A stretch of DNA of 64,000 nucleotides from Bacillus thuringiensis (GTDB lineage: Bacteria; Bacillota; Bacilli; Bacillales; Bacillaceae_G). Positions 7,633-17,140 of this stretch are shown piece after piece. Under the pieces are notes generated by a model, which did not search any database, was not told the origin of the DNA, and was given only the letters and a program-made list of their open reading frames with translations. Position 1 is the stretch's first letter; each line of letters starts with the position of its first letter. The position numbers were made by a program, and so were the translations under genes. The stretch is taken from positions 1,919,501 to 1,983,500 of the forward strand of contig NZ_CP155559.1 in the NCBI RefSeq assembly GCF_022095615.2. Reading direction: 5' to 3'.

Positions 7633-8583
7633 TTAGTTAGTAGCTTCTTTCAATGTGTTTACGTTTTCTTCCATTAAAGTGAAGTAGTCTTTATTGTTCT
7701 TCGCATCGTCTTCAGAAATAGTAGCAAGATGATTTAAGCGCAAAATTTTTGTACCCGTTTCTTTTTGAATGACAGATGCTACTTTTGGAGTAGAGAAAGT
7801 TTCAAATAAAATATATTGTAGATTATGTTCTTTTACTGTTTTTGTAATGTCAGCAAGCTGTTTTTGAGATGGTTCATCAGAAGCTGAAATACCCGCGATA
7901 GCAATTTGTTTTAGGCCATAGCGTTGCTCCCAGTATCCATAAGCCGCATGAGAAACTAAAATATCTTTCGTTTTTGCATTCGCAACAGCTGCTTTAAATT
8001 GATCATCTAAATCAGTAAATTTTGTTTGCAGTGCTGCGAAGTTTTTTTCGAACTCTTGTTTATGGTCAGGTTGTAATTCTACAAGTGCATTTTTAATTTT
8101 TTCTGCCTGTTTCATTGCTAAAGTAGGATCTAACCAAATGTGAGGGTCTTTATCGTGATGATGTTCATCCTCTTTATGGCCGTCTCCGTGATCATGATGC
8201 TCTTCTTCAGTAGAAGTACGCAGTTCAATACCTTTTGATGCATTTACAATTTTAACATTCTCTTTTTGCAATGCTTTTTCCATTTTTTCAGCAAATGGTT
8301 CTAATTCAGCGCCGTTATAAACGAATAAATCGGCTTTTGCAACTTGTACGGTTTGTTTTTGACTTGGTTCAAATGTATGAGAATCTGCACCAGGCGGGTA
8401 AATCGCTTCAACAGTTACATAGTCGCCACCAATTTTTTTTGCGAAATCAGCAAGAGGAAAAATAGTTGTATAAACAGTTAGTTTTCCGTCTTTCTTGGCC
8501 TGACCTTCTTTTTTATTTGAGCAGCCAGTAAAAATTAAAGTGAAAATAAGTAAGAATGAAAATATAGTCAATCTTTTAGGCAT
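7633..8583 (-). CDS. znuA: Zinc ABC transporter substrate-binding lipoprotein (ZnuA/AdcA-like)
   Basis: A 316-residue cluster A-I metal-binding protein. It has a lipoprotein signal ending in LIFTGC, a His/Asp-rich loop at about residues 115-140 (HHDHGDGHKEDEHHHD) typical of zinc ZnuA, and the ligand-bearing segments DSHTFEPS, DPHIWLDP and VSHAAYGYW. It captures zinc outside the membrane for an ABC importer; no permease or ATPase gene is adjacent, so the rest lies elsewhere. Two Zur-like boxes flank its promoter. The start at 8583 follows AGAGGAGA; the longer frame to 8646 has no ribosome site. Confidence 0.92.
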   Translation of the reverse strand: MPKRLTIFSFLLIFTLIFTGCSNKKEGQAKKDGKLTVYTTIFPLADFAKKIGGDYVTVEAIYPPGADSHTFEPSQKQTVQVAKADLFVYNGAELEPFAEKMEKALQKENVKIVNASKGIELRTSTEEEHHDHGDGHKEDEHHHDKDPHIWLDPTLAMKQAEKIKNALVELQPDHKQEFEKNFAALQTKFTDLDDQFKAAVANAKTKDILVSHAAYGYWEQRYGLKQIAIAGISASDEPSQKQLADITKTVKEHNLQYILFETFSTPKVASVIQKETGTKILRLNHLATISEDDAKNNKDYFTLMEENVNTLKEATN

Positions 8584-8654
8584 GAAGTTCTCCTCTTTTC
8601 TTTTTTTACGGATATATTTTCCCCAATTATAGAAGAAAAATATCATTTTAATAC

Positions 8655-8675
8655 AAAACGGAATAATTACGTTTT
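8655..8675. promoter_or_regulatory. Zur box (downstream of the znuA-like promoter)
   Basis: A 21-base palindrome with one mismatch, AAAACGGAAT-A-ATTACGTTTT. It matches the Bacillus Zur consensus (CGTAATNATTACG) at all but one core base. It lies just after the transcription start predicted from the -10 at 8689-8694, where bound Zur would block transcription when zinc is plentiful. Confidence 0.75.
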
Positions 8676-8688
8676 AGTTTGCGAACTT

Positions 8689-8717
8689 AGTATAATACAT
8701 CTTTTATAAAGTTGCAA
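8689..8717 (-). promoter_or_regulatory. SigA promoter of the znuA-like gene
   Basis: On the minus strand, TTGCAA (8717-8712) and TATACT (8694-8689) are separated by exactly 17 bases. The start would be near 8682. Confidence 0.7.
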
Positions 8718-8739
8718 TAAATAATAATCATTCCGATTT
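8718..8739. promoter_or_regulatory. Second Zur-box-like site between the divergent genes
   Basis: On the minus strand this reads AAATCGGAATGATTATTATTTA, matching 19 of 22 positions of the extended Bacillus Zur consensus AAATCGTAATNATTACGATTTA. It abuts the -35 of the znuA-like promoter and also lies upstream of the plus-strand small gene. Confidence 0.5.
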
Positions 8740-8842
8740 GTTTTTGTTATAAAGTTGTCAACTTTGGATGTATTATTTTTAGGAATGCATGCATATGTGA
8801 CAACGCTACGTTCATATATTTGAAAGGAGGGTGTAGAGGGGG

Positions 8843-8863
8843 ATGAGTGTTTGGGCTACTTAA
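8843..8863 (+). CDS. Possible six-codon leader peptide, coupled to next gene
   Basis: ATG 8843 follows AAAGGAGGG and reads MSVWAT before a TAA that overlaps the next ATG (TAATG at 8861). Such an arrangement can couple translation of the two. It may equally be chance, because GAGGGGG upstream of TTG 8851 could serve the main gene directly. Confidence 0.3.
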   Translation: MSVWAT

Positions 8864-9000
8864 TGGAAGCTATTTTATTAATATTAGCGGTAGTATTCCC
8901 ATTAGCATTAGTCTTAATTTTTTTAAGAAGATTAATAAGTAATTTAGGAGATGCATCAACAGTAACAAAATTACGAGAGAGAGATGAGAAAAAAGAGTGA
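8863..9000 (+). CDS. Small single-span membrane protein (45 aa)
   Basis: Reads MEAILLILAVVFPLALVLI then FLRRLISNLGDAST and ends in a charged KLRERDEKKE tail: one N-terminal membrane helix plus a cytoplasmic amphipathic tail. A TTG at 8851 in the same frame, 8 bases after GAGGGGG, is an alternative start adding MGYL. I do not recognise a family. It is divergent from the zinc lipoprotein, behind a Zur-like site, and ends in a 34-base palindrome. Confidence 0.6.
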   Translation: MEAILLILAVVFPLALVLIFLRRLISNLGDASTVTKLRERDEKKE

Positions 9001-9033
9001 GTAAAGCACTATGCGTACGCATAGTGCTTTACT
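9000..9033. terminator. Perfect 34-base palindrome, probable terminator
   Basis: AGTAAAGCACTATGCGT is followed at once by its exact complement, starting on the last base of the small gene's stop codon. It would fold into a long hairpin, but no long T-run follows on the plus strand. Termination is the likeliest role. Confidence 0.6.
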
Positions 9034-9115
9034 TGTGGTAAAATGAGAGAAGGAAACTCCTAAAAGTTGTATTTTACTGAAGGAGAGAAAAGTAAAATAA
9101 GAGGTATATGCATAT

Positions 9116-9775
9116 ATGAATAAGCGAACAGCGTTAGTACTTGGTGCAAGTGGTTTAGTTGGACAAGAGATAACGCGTCTATTACTTGAATCAGATTACT
9201 ACGATTCGGTTACTATTTTTGTAAGGGAACCAATGCAATGGCAACATGAAAAGTTACAGCAAAAGCAAATAGATTTTTCGATGTTAGAGGAATATAAAGA
9301 GTTTTTTGCTGTAGATGACGTATTTAGTTGTCTAGGAACAACAATCAAAAAAGCAAAAACAAAGGCAAATTTCAAAAAGGTAGATTATGAATATACGTTA
9401 CGAGCTGCTTGTTTAGCTGAAAAACAAGGGGTACAAAATTTCCTTGTTGTGTCCTCAATGGGAGCAAATCCTAAATCGTTTTTCTTTTATTCGCAAGTCA
9501 AAGGGAAAATGGAAGAGGAATTACAAAAGTTAGTGATTGGTGGTATTCACATTTTTAGGCCCTCATTATTAGTAGGAAATCGACAAGAATTTCGTTTCAG
9601 TGAACGAATGGCTGAAAAGTTATCTCGTATGATTCCTTTTATATTTAAAGGGGCTTTCAAAAAGTATAAACCAATTTCAGCGAAAGATGTGGCGAAAGGG
9701 ATGTATATCACTGCATTGCGAGAAGAAACGGGTATCTATTTTTATAACTCAAATGAAATTACAACGATAGAATAA
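9116..9775 (+). CDS. Atypical SDR, NAD(P)-binding (TIP30/YraR-like)
   Basis: A 219-residue Rossmann protein with the dinucleotide motif LVLGASGLVGQE at the N-terminus, FSCLGTTIKKA, and the conserved VSSMGANPKSFFFYSQVKGKMEE containing the Tyr-x3-Lys-like SQVKG pattern of TIP30/HTATIP2 relatives. RPSLLVGNR follows, as in NAD-dependent epimerase-like proteins. Role unknown. Stands alone; a GAGG lies 11 bases before the ATG. Confidence 0.75.
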   Translation: MNKRTALVLGASGLVGQEITRLLLESDYYDSVTIFVREPMQWQHEKLQQKQIDFSMLEEYKEFFAVDDVFSCLGTTIKKAKTKANFKKVDYEYTLRAACLAEKQGVQNFLVVSSMGANPKSFFFYSQVKGKMEEELQKLVIGGIHIFRPSLLVGNRQEFRFSERMAEKLSRMIPFIFKGAFKKYKPISAKDVAKGMYITALREETGIYFYNSNEITTIE

Positions 9776-9843
9776 CATGTGTTAAAAAAGTTTAAATCTT
9801 GAATGAATAGTAAATACATGTAGTTTAGCAATTATAAGAAAGT

Positions 9844-9874
9844 AAAAAAGGAGTGGGAAGCCCACTCCTTTTTT
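9844..9874. terminator. Bidirectional intrinsic terminator
   Basis: The stem AAAAAAGGAGTGGG and its complement surround a 3-base loop and end in a T-run. It follows the SDR gene by about 70 bases. Confidence 0.85.
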
Positions 9875-9879
9875 ACGAT

Positions 9880-10060
9880 AATTTATTATGCAAATCGCAT
9901 TTTTATCCCGCTATTTGTGGACAGCAACCCCCCGCGGATTAAAGTTTCACTTTATACATCTCCAATACTCTTAATCTTGTACGACAAGTGACCTCATCTA
10001 TTACAATGCTATTTTTAGAGCCTGATTATACTAACGAATGATTTCGTTTTATAAGAATTT
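9880..10060 (-). repeat. Candidate dispersed intergenic element (copy B)
   Basis: Read on the minus strand, this non-coding stretch contains AAAGTGAAACTTTAATC, a run of Gs, and CAAATAGCGGGATAAA at its end. The last motif nearly repeats the end of the stretch at 25018-25172. Both look like members of a B. cereus-group intergenic repeat family, possibly bcr1-like; this needs a genome-wide search. The rest of 9880-10250 shows no gene. Confidence 0.35.
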
Positions 10061-10265
10061 TTCACCTCATTTGAAAATATACTACTATCATGTATCCTTT
10101 GTTTTTAATGCCAAGAAATCATTAGAATATACTTCCCATTTGAAAGTAATCTATTTATATATTTGTCTGAGTGAAATCTGAAGGCGATTGAGTTCCGAAG
10201 ATATAAAGGTCATATATATGTATTATTCTGTATTGCTTGAGCGATTGCAAAAGGAGGATATACGG

Positions 10266-10757
10266 ATGAGTAAAAAAGAAATGTTGCAAAATGGAATTAA
10301 GCAAGTTTTTTACGAAGAAGCATGGTATCCACCTATATCAGATGCGTTAAAGGATCTTACCGCTACACAAGCGTGTTGGCAACCAGAAGGAAAGGCTAGT
10401 AATACAATTTGGGAAATTGTAAACCATTTACTTCTTTTTAAAGAACGCCTACTTGCCCGCTTACACGAAGATGAAACATTTGTTGCATCACAAAATAATG
10501 ATGAAACGTTTGTCCAAGGTGGATGTAATGATGAGGACTTTTGGCAACAAACAGTGTTGCGAACAATTCAAGTGCATGATGCTTTACAATCTGCATTAAT
10601 ATCCCTTCAAGAAGCAGAACTAAATCAATTAACTCCTTCTCTACCAATTTGGCAACAATATATGAACATCCTTTTGCACGATGCTTATCATACAGGACAA
10701 ATTGTACAACTTCGCAAGCTTCAAGGTTCATGGCCAGCACATCGTCCTTATTTGTAA
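10266..10757 (+). CDS. DinB-like (YfiT/DinB superfamily) protein
   Basis: A 163-residue four-helix-bundle protein of the DinB_2 type. The three-His metal site is visible as NHLLLFKERL and HDAYHTGQIVQLRKL. Some relatives are bacillithiol-dependent metal enzymes, but this one's function is unknown. ATG 10266 follows AAAGGAGGA; the frame extends to 10188 without a ribosome site. It is the first of three DinB-like genes in the window. Confidence 0.85.
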   Translation: MSKKEMLQNGIKQVFYEEAWYPPISDALKDLTATQACWQPEGKASNTIWEIVNHLLLFKERLLARLHEDETFVASQNNDETFVQGGCNDEDFWQQTVLRTIQVHDALQSALISLQEAELNQLTPSLPIWQQYMNILLHDAYHTGQIVQLRKLQGSWPAHRPYL

Positions 10758-10828
10758 ATGATACTTAAAATTGTTGGAGTTTCAAACTAAACAAACGAAT
10801 TAATATGTAAAATACTACTATATCAAAA

Positions 10829-10866
10829 AACAATTTCTCACTTAATCTGAGAAATTGTTTTTTTCG
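10829..10866 (+). terminator. Intrinsic terminator
   Basis: The stem AACAATTTCTCA/TGAGAAATTGTT has a 7-base loop and is followed by a T-run, after the DinB-like gene. Bases 10867-11053 hold nothing recognisable. Confidence 0.85.
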
Positions 10867-11053
10867 TAATCACGATTGTGGAATTTGATTTTTAACCCTG
10901 TAACATATTCAGAACGGGAGATAAATACATAAAAAAATAGGCGTATCAAGCAAAATGTTGATACACCTTAAAACGATATTATGAAATAATATACATTGTC
11001 TTGTAGTATACTTTTAATTTCTCTGTAAGTAGTCGTACATAATATTCTCGGTT

Positions 11054-12127
<1,074 letters not shown>

Positions 12128-12225
12128 TCATTCTCTTTTTTGTTTTTCCTAATAAAACGCTTATACGAAAAATTTTGTCTATTCGTGTTACAATAATTAA
12201 TATGAATTGAATTGGAGGATGACAT

Positions 12226-12678
12226 ATGTACCAGGCTTATTATGAAAGTGAATTAGGTTTGCTTGAAATTACAGCGAACGATAAAGGAATTACGTCTGTT
12301 ATATTTGTTGATGAGAGACAAGAAGAATATAAAAATGAAACGATAGATCAATGTATAAATGAGCTAGATGAATATTTTAAGGGGAAAAGAAAAGAGTTCA
12401 CGGTCCCGCTGTCTGCTGAGGGAACAGCATTTCAAAAAAATGTATGGGATGCGCTCTATACTATTCCTTATGGCGTAAGTGCTTCATATTTAGATATTGC
12501 AGAAAAAGTCGGAAATACGAAAGCTGTACGAGCGATAGGAGGAGCGAATAGTCGTAATCCAATTTCAATTATCGTTCCGTGTCATCGTGTAATAGGAAAG
12601 AGCGGGAAGCTTGTTGGGTATGCGGGTGGTTTATGGAGGAAAGAGTGGTTATTAAAACACGAAGGTATTTTGAAATGA
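12226..12678 (+). CDS. ogt: Methylated-DNA--protein-cysteine methyltransferase
   Basis: A 150-residue DNA repair protein that takes alkyl groups from O6-methylguanine onto its own cysteine. The active-site PCHRVIG, the upstream NPISIIV, the recognition helix KAVRAIGGANSRNP and the terminal LLKHEG are all present. The short N-terminal domain without Ada-type zinc Cys marks the Ogt class. Start ATG 12226 follows TTGGAGGATG. Confidence 0.95.
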   Translation: MYQAYYESELGLLEITANDKGITSVIFVDERQEEYKNETIDQCINELDEYFKGKRKEFTVPLSAEGTAFQKNVWDALYTIPYGVSASYLDIAEKVGNTKAVRAIGGANSRNPISIIVPCHRVIGKSGKLVGYAGGLWRKEWLLKHEGILK

Positions 12679-12703
12679 CGTATGGATGAGAAGAGGGATT
12701 GTT

Positions 12704-13699
12704 TTGAAGTGTATAAATTGTGGGCAACTTTGCAAGGGAAATCAGTTGAATTGTGAAAGTTGCCAGCGGACCTTGCATAATGAACAAGGTGAAGGAAGCT
12801 CGCTAATAGACAAGGAATTAGAAGTATATGTAGGGAGACAATATCCGTATTACAAAAAGAAATGGGAGCTTGAGGATAAGCGGATTGCTAGGTGGAGCTG
12901 GAATGGTTGGGCAGCTATTTTTAATGTAGGTTGGCTTGGATATCGTAAGTATTATGTACCTGCAGCTTTGTTTGTATTGTTATTACTAGCATGCGATGCA
13001 TTTTCTTATTATATGGGTTTCAACGTAGCACTGCCGATCATTAATATGGTGCCTCTAACGTTTCTATTACTTGTTTTTATTTTATTTGGAATGGCGATTT
13101 TTGCGAATGGATTATATTATCAATTTGCAGAAAGGCGTATATATCGAATAAAAGCACGAGAGATTCAAGATGAATCGGTTGAGAAGTATCTCATTCGTGA
13201 TAGTGGTGGAACGAGTAAAATGGGAGCAACAATTGTTACGATTTTAGCAGTTGCTAGTATCTTTTTCAGCCATTTCTTTTTCCCGACTGATCGAGATATT
13301 ATTCAAAAGGTCCGTGCAGGCTCACTATATGAATATCCGTTCTTTTCAATTGGTGAATCGTTTGAAAATTATTTTAGAAATCCAGGTTGGGTATATTATC
13401 GTGGCACCGAAGGATTAGAATTGGTAGAGTTTCAAGGAGAAAGTCCTGATATGCCAAGGAAAAAGGTGACGATCCAGTTTGTTGTTGATTATAAATTGGG
13501 TGAGATTGAGCCGTACTCACTTACAATTAATGGAGAATCCAAAAATGAGGAAGAGTTTTTGAAGATAATGGACGAAATATTTAAAGTTCAAAATCCATTT
13601 GACATAGAGGATGGATTACAAGTAAAAGCAATAGAAAAAGAAGCGGATAGAAGGGTGTTCTATCCGCTTCTTTTTTTACTGTACAAAAATAATATTTGA
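12704..13699 (+). CDS. Zinc-ribbon membrane protein, DUF2628 type
   Basis: The protein begins with a zinc ribbon (CINC and CESC pairs), then a DUF2628-like stretch (WNGWAAIFNVGWLGYRKYY) with hydrophobic helices, and a C-terminal extracytoplasmic domain after a third helix. I prefer the TTG at 12704, 8 bases after AGAGGG, over ATG 12686. The last residues are encoded by a perfect terminator hairpin (13640-13677), which suggests the original stop was lost and the tail after about residue 310 is an extension. Function unknown. Confidence 0.75.
   Translation: MKCINCGQLCKGNQLNCESCQRTLHNEQGEGSSLIDKELEVYVGRQYPYYKKKWELEDKRIARWSWNGWAAIFNVGWLGYRKYYVPAALFVLLLLACDAFSYYMGFNVALPIINMVPLTFLLLVFILFGMAIFANGLYYQFAERRIYRIKAREIQDESVEKYLIRDSGGTSKMGATIVTILAVASIFFSHFFFPTDRDIIQKVRAGSLYEYPFFSIGESFENYFRNPGWVYYRGTEGLELVEFQGESPDMPRKKVTIQFVVDYKLGEIEPYSLTINGESKNEEEFLKIMDEIFKVQNPFDIEDGLQVKAIEKEADRRVFYPLLFLLYKNNI
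13640..13677 (+). terminator. Terminator inside the 3' end of the DUF2628 gene
   Basis: A perfect 13-base stem (GAAGCGGATAGAA and complement), 5-base loop, then seven Ts. The open frame of the preceding gene runs straight through it. Confidence 0.85.
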
Positions 13700-13775
13700 A
13701 ATAATCTGAATCTTTTGTATAATAATATATATTATACTGGCTTTCATTTATACATATAGATTGGGGGAAGGAAGA

Positions 13776-15437
13776 ATGAAGAGAAAGGTAACAACGATTG
13801 CTGCAGTTGCATTATCAACTAGTGTATTAATTGCAGGTTGCGGAAATGGGGAGAAGGCATCTACAACGAAGAAAGAAGCAGGTAAGGGAGCAGCAGATAA
13901 GCAAGTATTAAACTTACTAGAATCAGCAGAAATTCCTTCAATGGATACGTCAAAATCGACAGACTCTGTATCATTCCGTGCCTTTGTCAATGCAATGGAA
14001 GGGTTATATCGTTTGGACAAGGATAATAAGCCAACTCCAGGTATGGCAAAAGATGTGAAGATTAGTGAAGATAAAAAGACATATACATTTGAATTACGTG
14101 ATGCAAAGTGGTCAAACGGCGATCCCGTTCGAGCGCAAGATTTTGTATATGCATGGCAACGTACATTAGATAAAGCACTAGCTGCAGAATATGCATTCAT
14201 TTTATTTGATGTGAAAAATGCACAGAAAGTAAATAAAGGAGAATTACCGTTAGATCAATTAGGAGTGAAAGCGAAGGATGATAAAACGTTAGTAGTAGAA
14301 TTAGAACAACCAGCACCATATTTCCTTGAGCTTACTTCATTCCCAACATTTTTCCCTTTAAATGAAAAATATGTGAAAGAACAAGGGGATAAATATGCAT
14401 TAGAAGCAGATAAACTATTATACAATGGACCATTTACGATGAGTGAATGGAAACATGAACGAAGTTATCAGTTAAAGAAAAACCCTAATTATTGGGATAA
14501 AGATACTGTGAAGTTAGAAGAAATTAATGTGAATATTGTGAAGGAAACGAGCACGGGAGTAAATTTATATGATAGTGATCAAGCAGATCGAGTTATTTTA
14601 AGTTCTGAATTCGTTGATAAATATAAAAAGAATAAGCCAGATGAATTTAAAACGAAGTTAGATCCACGTATGTATTTCTTACGTTTTAACCAAAAAAATG
14701 CAACGTTTAAAAACCAAAAAGTTCGTGAAGCGATTGATCTGGCATACGATAAAAAAGGAATTGCCAATGTTATTTTAAATGACGGATCATTACCAGCATA
14801 TTTCTTAGTACCTGAGAAATTTACGACAGGACCAGATGGGAAAGATTTCCGTTCTGTAAATAAAAATTTCCGTGATAGTAAAGACAATGCAGAAAAAGCA
14901 AAAAAATTATGGGAAGAAGCGAAGAAAGAGCTTGGCCAAGATACAATTACAGTAGAATTTCTAAATGATGATAACGGTAGCCGTAAAAAAGTGGGCGACT
15001 TTATTAAAGAAGAGTTAGAGAAAAATTTACCTGGTATTAAAGTGAATTTGAAACAACAACCATATAAGCAGAAGCTAGAATTAGAAAAGAAATTTGAATA
15101 TGAATTCTCATTATCGGCATGGAGTCCGGACTATCCAGATCCAATGACTTATATTGATATGTTTGTTACTGGAAGCTCATTTAATGAAATGGATTATTCT
15201 AACCCGAAGTATGATGATTTAGTAGCGAAATCAAAAGGAGAGTTATTAAAGGATGATAAAGCACGCTGGAATGCACTTGCGGAAGCTGAAAAAATCTTAA
15301 TTGGTCAAGATGCTGCTATTTCTCCTACGTACCAACAAAGTACGGCATATTTAGAAAAACCATACGTGAAAGGTATTGCGAATCATACGTTCGGTGGGGA
15401 CTTTAGTTATAAATGGGCATATATTACAAAGAAATAG
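13776..15437 (+). CDS. Oligopeptide ABC transporter substrate-binding lipoprotein (OppA-like)
   Basis: A 553-residue family 5 peptide-binding protein. It has a signal peptide with the lipobox LIAGC, then LNLLESAEIPSMDTS, the family signature region around YTFELRDAKWSNGDPVRAQDFVYAWQR (residues 100-130) and the C-terminal SAWSPDYPDPMTYID. It delivers peptides to an Opp-type permease. No permease genes are adjacent, so it is an orphan receptor, of which B. cereus-group genomes have several. The start is ATG 13776 after GGGGAAGGAAG. Confidence 0.93.
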   Translation: MKRKVTTIAAVALSTSVLIAGCGNGEKASTTKKEAGKGAADKQVLNLLESAEIPSMDTSKSTDSVSFRAFVNAMEGLYRLDKDNKPTPGMAKDVKISEDKKTYTFELRDAKWSNGDPVRAQDFVYAWQRTLDKALAAEYAFILFDVKNAQKVNKGELPLDQLGVKAKDDKTLVVELEQPAPYFLELTSFPTFFPLNEKYVKEQGDKYALEADKLLYNGPFTMSEWKHERSYQLKKNPNYWDKDTVKLEEINVNIVKETSTGVNLYDSDQADRVILSSEFVDKYKKNKPDEFKTKLDPRMYFLRFNQKNATFKNQKVREAIDLAYDKKGIANVILNDGSLPAYFLVPEKFTTGPDGKDFRSVNKNFRDSKDNAEKAKKLWEEAKKELGQDTITVEFLNDDNGSRKKVGDFIKEELEKNLPGIKVNLKQQPYKQKLELEKKFEYEFSLSAWSPDYPDPMTYIDMFVTGSSFNEMDYSNPKYDDLVAKSKGELLKDDKARWNALAEAEKILIGQDAAISPTYQQSTAYLEKPYVKGIANHTFGGDFSYKWAYITKK

Positions 15438-15443
15438 TATAAT

Positions 15444-15477
15444 AAAAGATGAGTGAATTTTCGCTCATCTTTTATTT
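15444..15477 (+). terminator. Intrinsic terminator
   Basis: The stem AAAAGATGAG/CTCATCTTTT follows the OppA-like stop and precedes the fosB ribosome site. Confidence 0.8.
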
Positions 15478-15483
15478 GTATAG

Positions 15484-15912
<429 letters not shown>

Positions 15913-15924
15913 GGGGGAAAGAAG

Positions 15925-16470
15925 TTGCATGCGCTAGTAATTGGCGGAACAGGAATGCTAAAGAGAGTTTCTATGTGGCTTTGTAAGCAAGGATTTCATG
16001 TCTCTATTATTGGACGAGATGAAGTGAAATTAGAAAATGTTAAGCGAGAGAGTGCCGCGCCAGAAAGTATCACATGCCTTTCGTTAGATTATCATAATGA
16101 CGGCGATATAAAGCTAGCTATTAAAAGTACAATTGAGCGGAATGGCCCAATAACATTAGTTATCGCATGGATACACGCAAGTGCGAAGGGGACGTTATCA
16201 CTCATTTGTAGAGAATTAGACTTATCGTCTGAAACATACAACGTTTTTCATATTCTAGGTAGTAAAGCGTCGCGTATGCCCGCACAAAAAATAGGAGGTA
16301 CGCGGTGTAGCTACCATAGAATAATATTAGGTTTTATATTAGAAAATACATACGGGAGATGGCTTACCCATGAAGAAATATCGGATGGTGTAATAAAAGG
16401 AATTGAGAGTAAATGTGATGAATGGATTGTAGGACGAGTAGAACCGTGGGAATTGCGGCCAACATGGTAA
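15925..16470 (+). CDS. Short-chain dehydrogenase-like protein
   Basis: A 181-residue Rossmann protein with the motif LVIGGTGMLKRVS at the N-terminus and an NADP-type arginine in IIGRDEVKLENV. It is shorter than classical SDRs (about 250) and the Tyr-x3-Lys catalytic pair is not evident, so catalysis is uncertain. TTG 15925 follows AAGGGGG overlapping the fosB stop, indicating tight co-expression with fosB. Confidence 0.7.
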   Translation: MHALVIGGTGMLKRVSMWLCKQGFHVSIIGRDEVKLENVKRESAAPESITCLSLDYHNDGDIKLAIKSTIERNGPITLVIAWIHASAKGTLSLICRELDLSSETYNVFHILGSKASRMPAQKIGGTRCSYHRIILGFILENTYGRWLTHEEISDGVIKGIESKCDEWIVGRVEPWELRPTW

Positions 16471-16483
16471 GGGGGAATGAGAA

Positions 16484-17095
16484 ATGAAAACAACTGTATA
16501 TGTAACAAGGCACGGTGAAACGGAATGGAATGTAGCGAAGCGAATGCAAGGGCGGAAAAATTCTGCTTTAACTGAAAATGGTATGCTACAAGCGAAGCAA
16601 TTAGGAGATCGAATGAAAGATTTATCTATCGATGCGATCTATAGTAGTCCGAGTGAAAGAACCCTTCATACTGCAGAGTTAATAAAGGGAGAGCGTGATA
16701 TACCGATAATCGCGGATGAGCATTTCTATGAAATTAACATGGGTATATGGGAAGGACAGACAGTCGATGATATAGAAAGGCAATATCCAGACGAAATACA
16801 ATTGTTTTGGTATGAGCCACATCTTTTTCAGTCAACATCAGGAGAAAATTTTGAGTCTGTTTATAAAAGGGTAATTGAGGGGATACAGCTTCTTTTAGAA
16901 AAGCATAAAGGAGAAAGTATATTAATTGTTTCCCATGCGGCAGCGGCAAAACTACTTGTAGGACATTTTGCGGGTATTGAAATAGAAAATGTGTGGGATG
17001 ATCCATTTATGCATAGTGCTAGTCTAAGTGTAATAGAATTTGAAGAAGATAAAGGTGAAGTGAAGCAATTTGCAGATATAAGTCATTTTCAATGA
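16484..17095 (+). CDS. Histidine phosphatase family protein (PhoE/GpmB-like)
   Basis: A 203-residue phosphoglycerate mutase-superfamily phosphatase. RHGETEWN carries the phospho-acceptor His, then SSPSERTLHTAE, EINMGIWEG and the second catalytic His in VSHAAAAKLLVGH. The family hydrolyses a range of phosphate esters; the substrate is unknown. It is the last gene of the fosB run and is followed by a terminator. Confidence 0.88.
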   Translation: MKTTVYVTRHGETEWNVAKRMQGRKNSALTENGMLQAKQLGDRMKDLSIDAIYSSPSERTLHTAELIKGERDIPIIADEHFYEINMGIWEGQTVDDIERQYPDEIQLFWYEPHLFQSTSGENFESVYKRVIEGIQLLLEKHKGESILIVSHAAAAKLLVGHFAGIEIENVWDDPFMHSASLSVIEFEEDKGEVKQFADISHFQ

Positions 17096-17100
17096 ACGTA

Positions 17101-17127
17101 AAAAAGGCCGCAAAACGGCCTTTTTTT
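17101..17127 (+). terminator. Intrinsic terminator
   Basis: The stem AAAAAGGCCG/CGGCCTTTTT has a 5-base loop and a T-run, between the convergent phosphatase and spore-protein genes. Confidence 0.9.
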
Positions 17128-17140
17128 GTAGGCATAAAAA

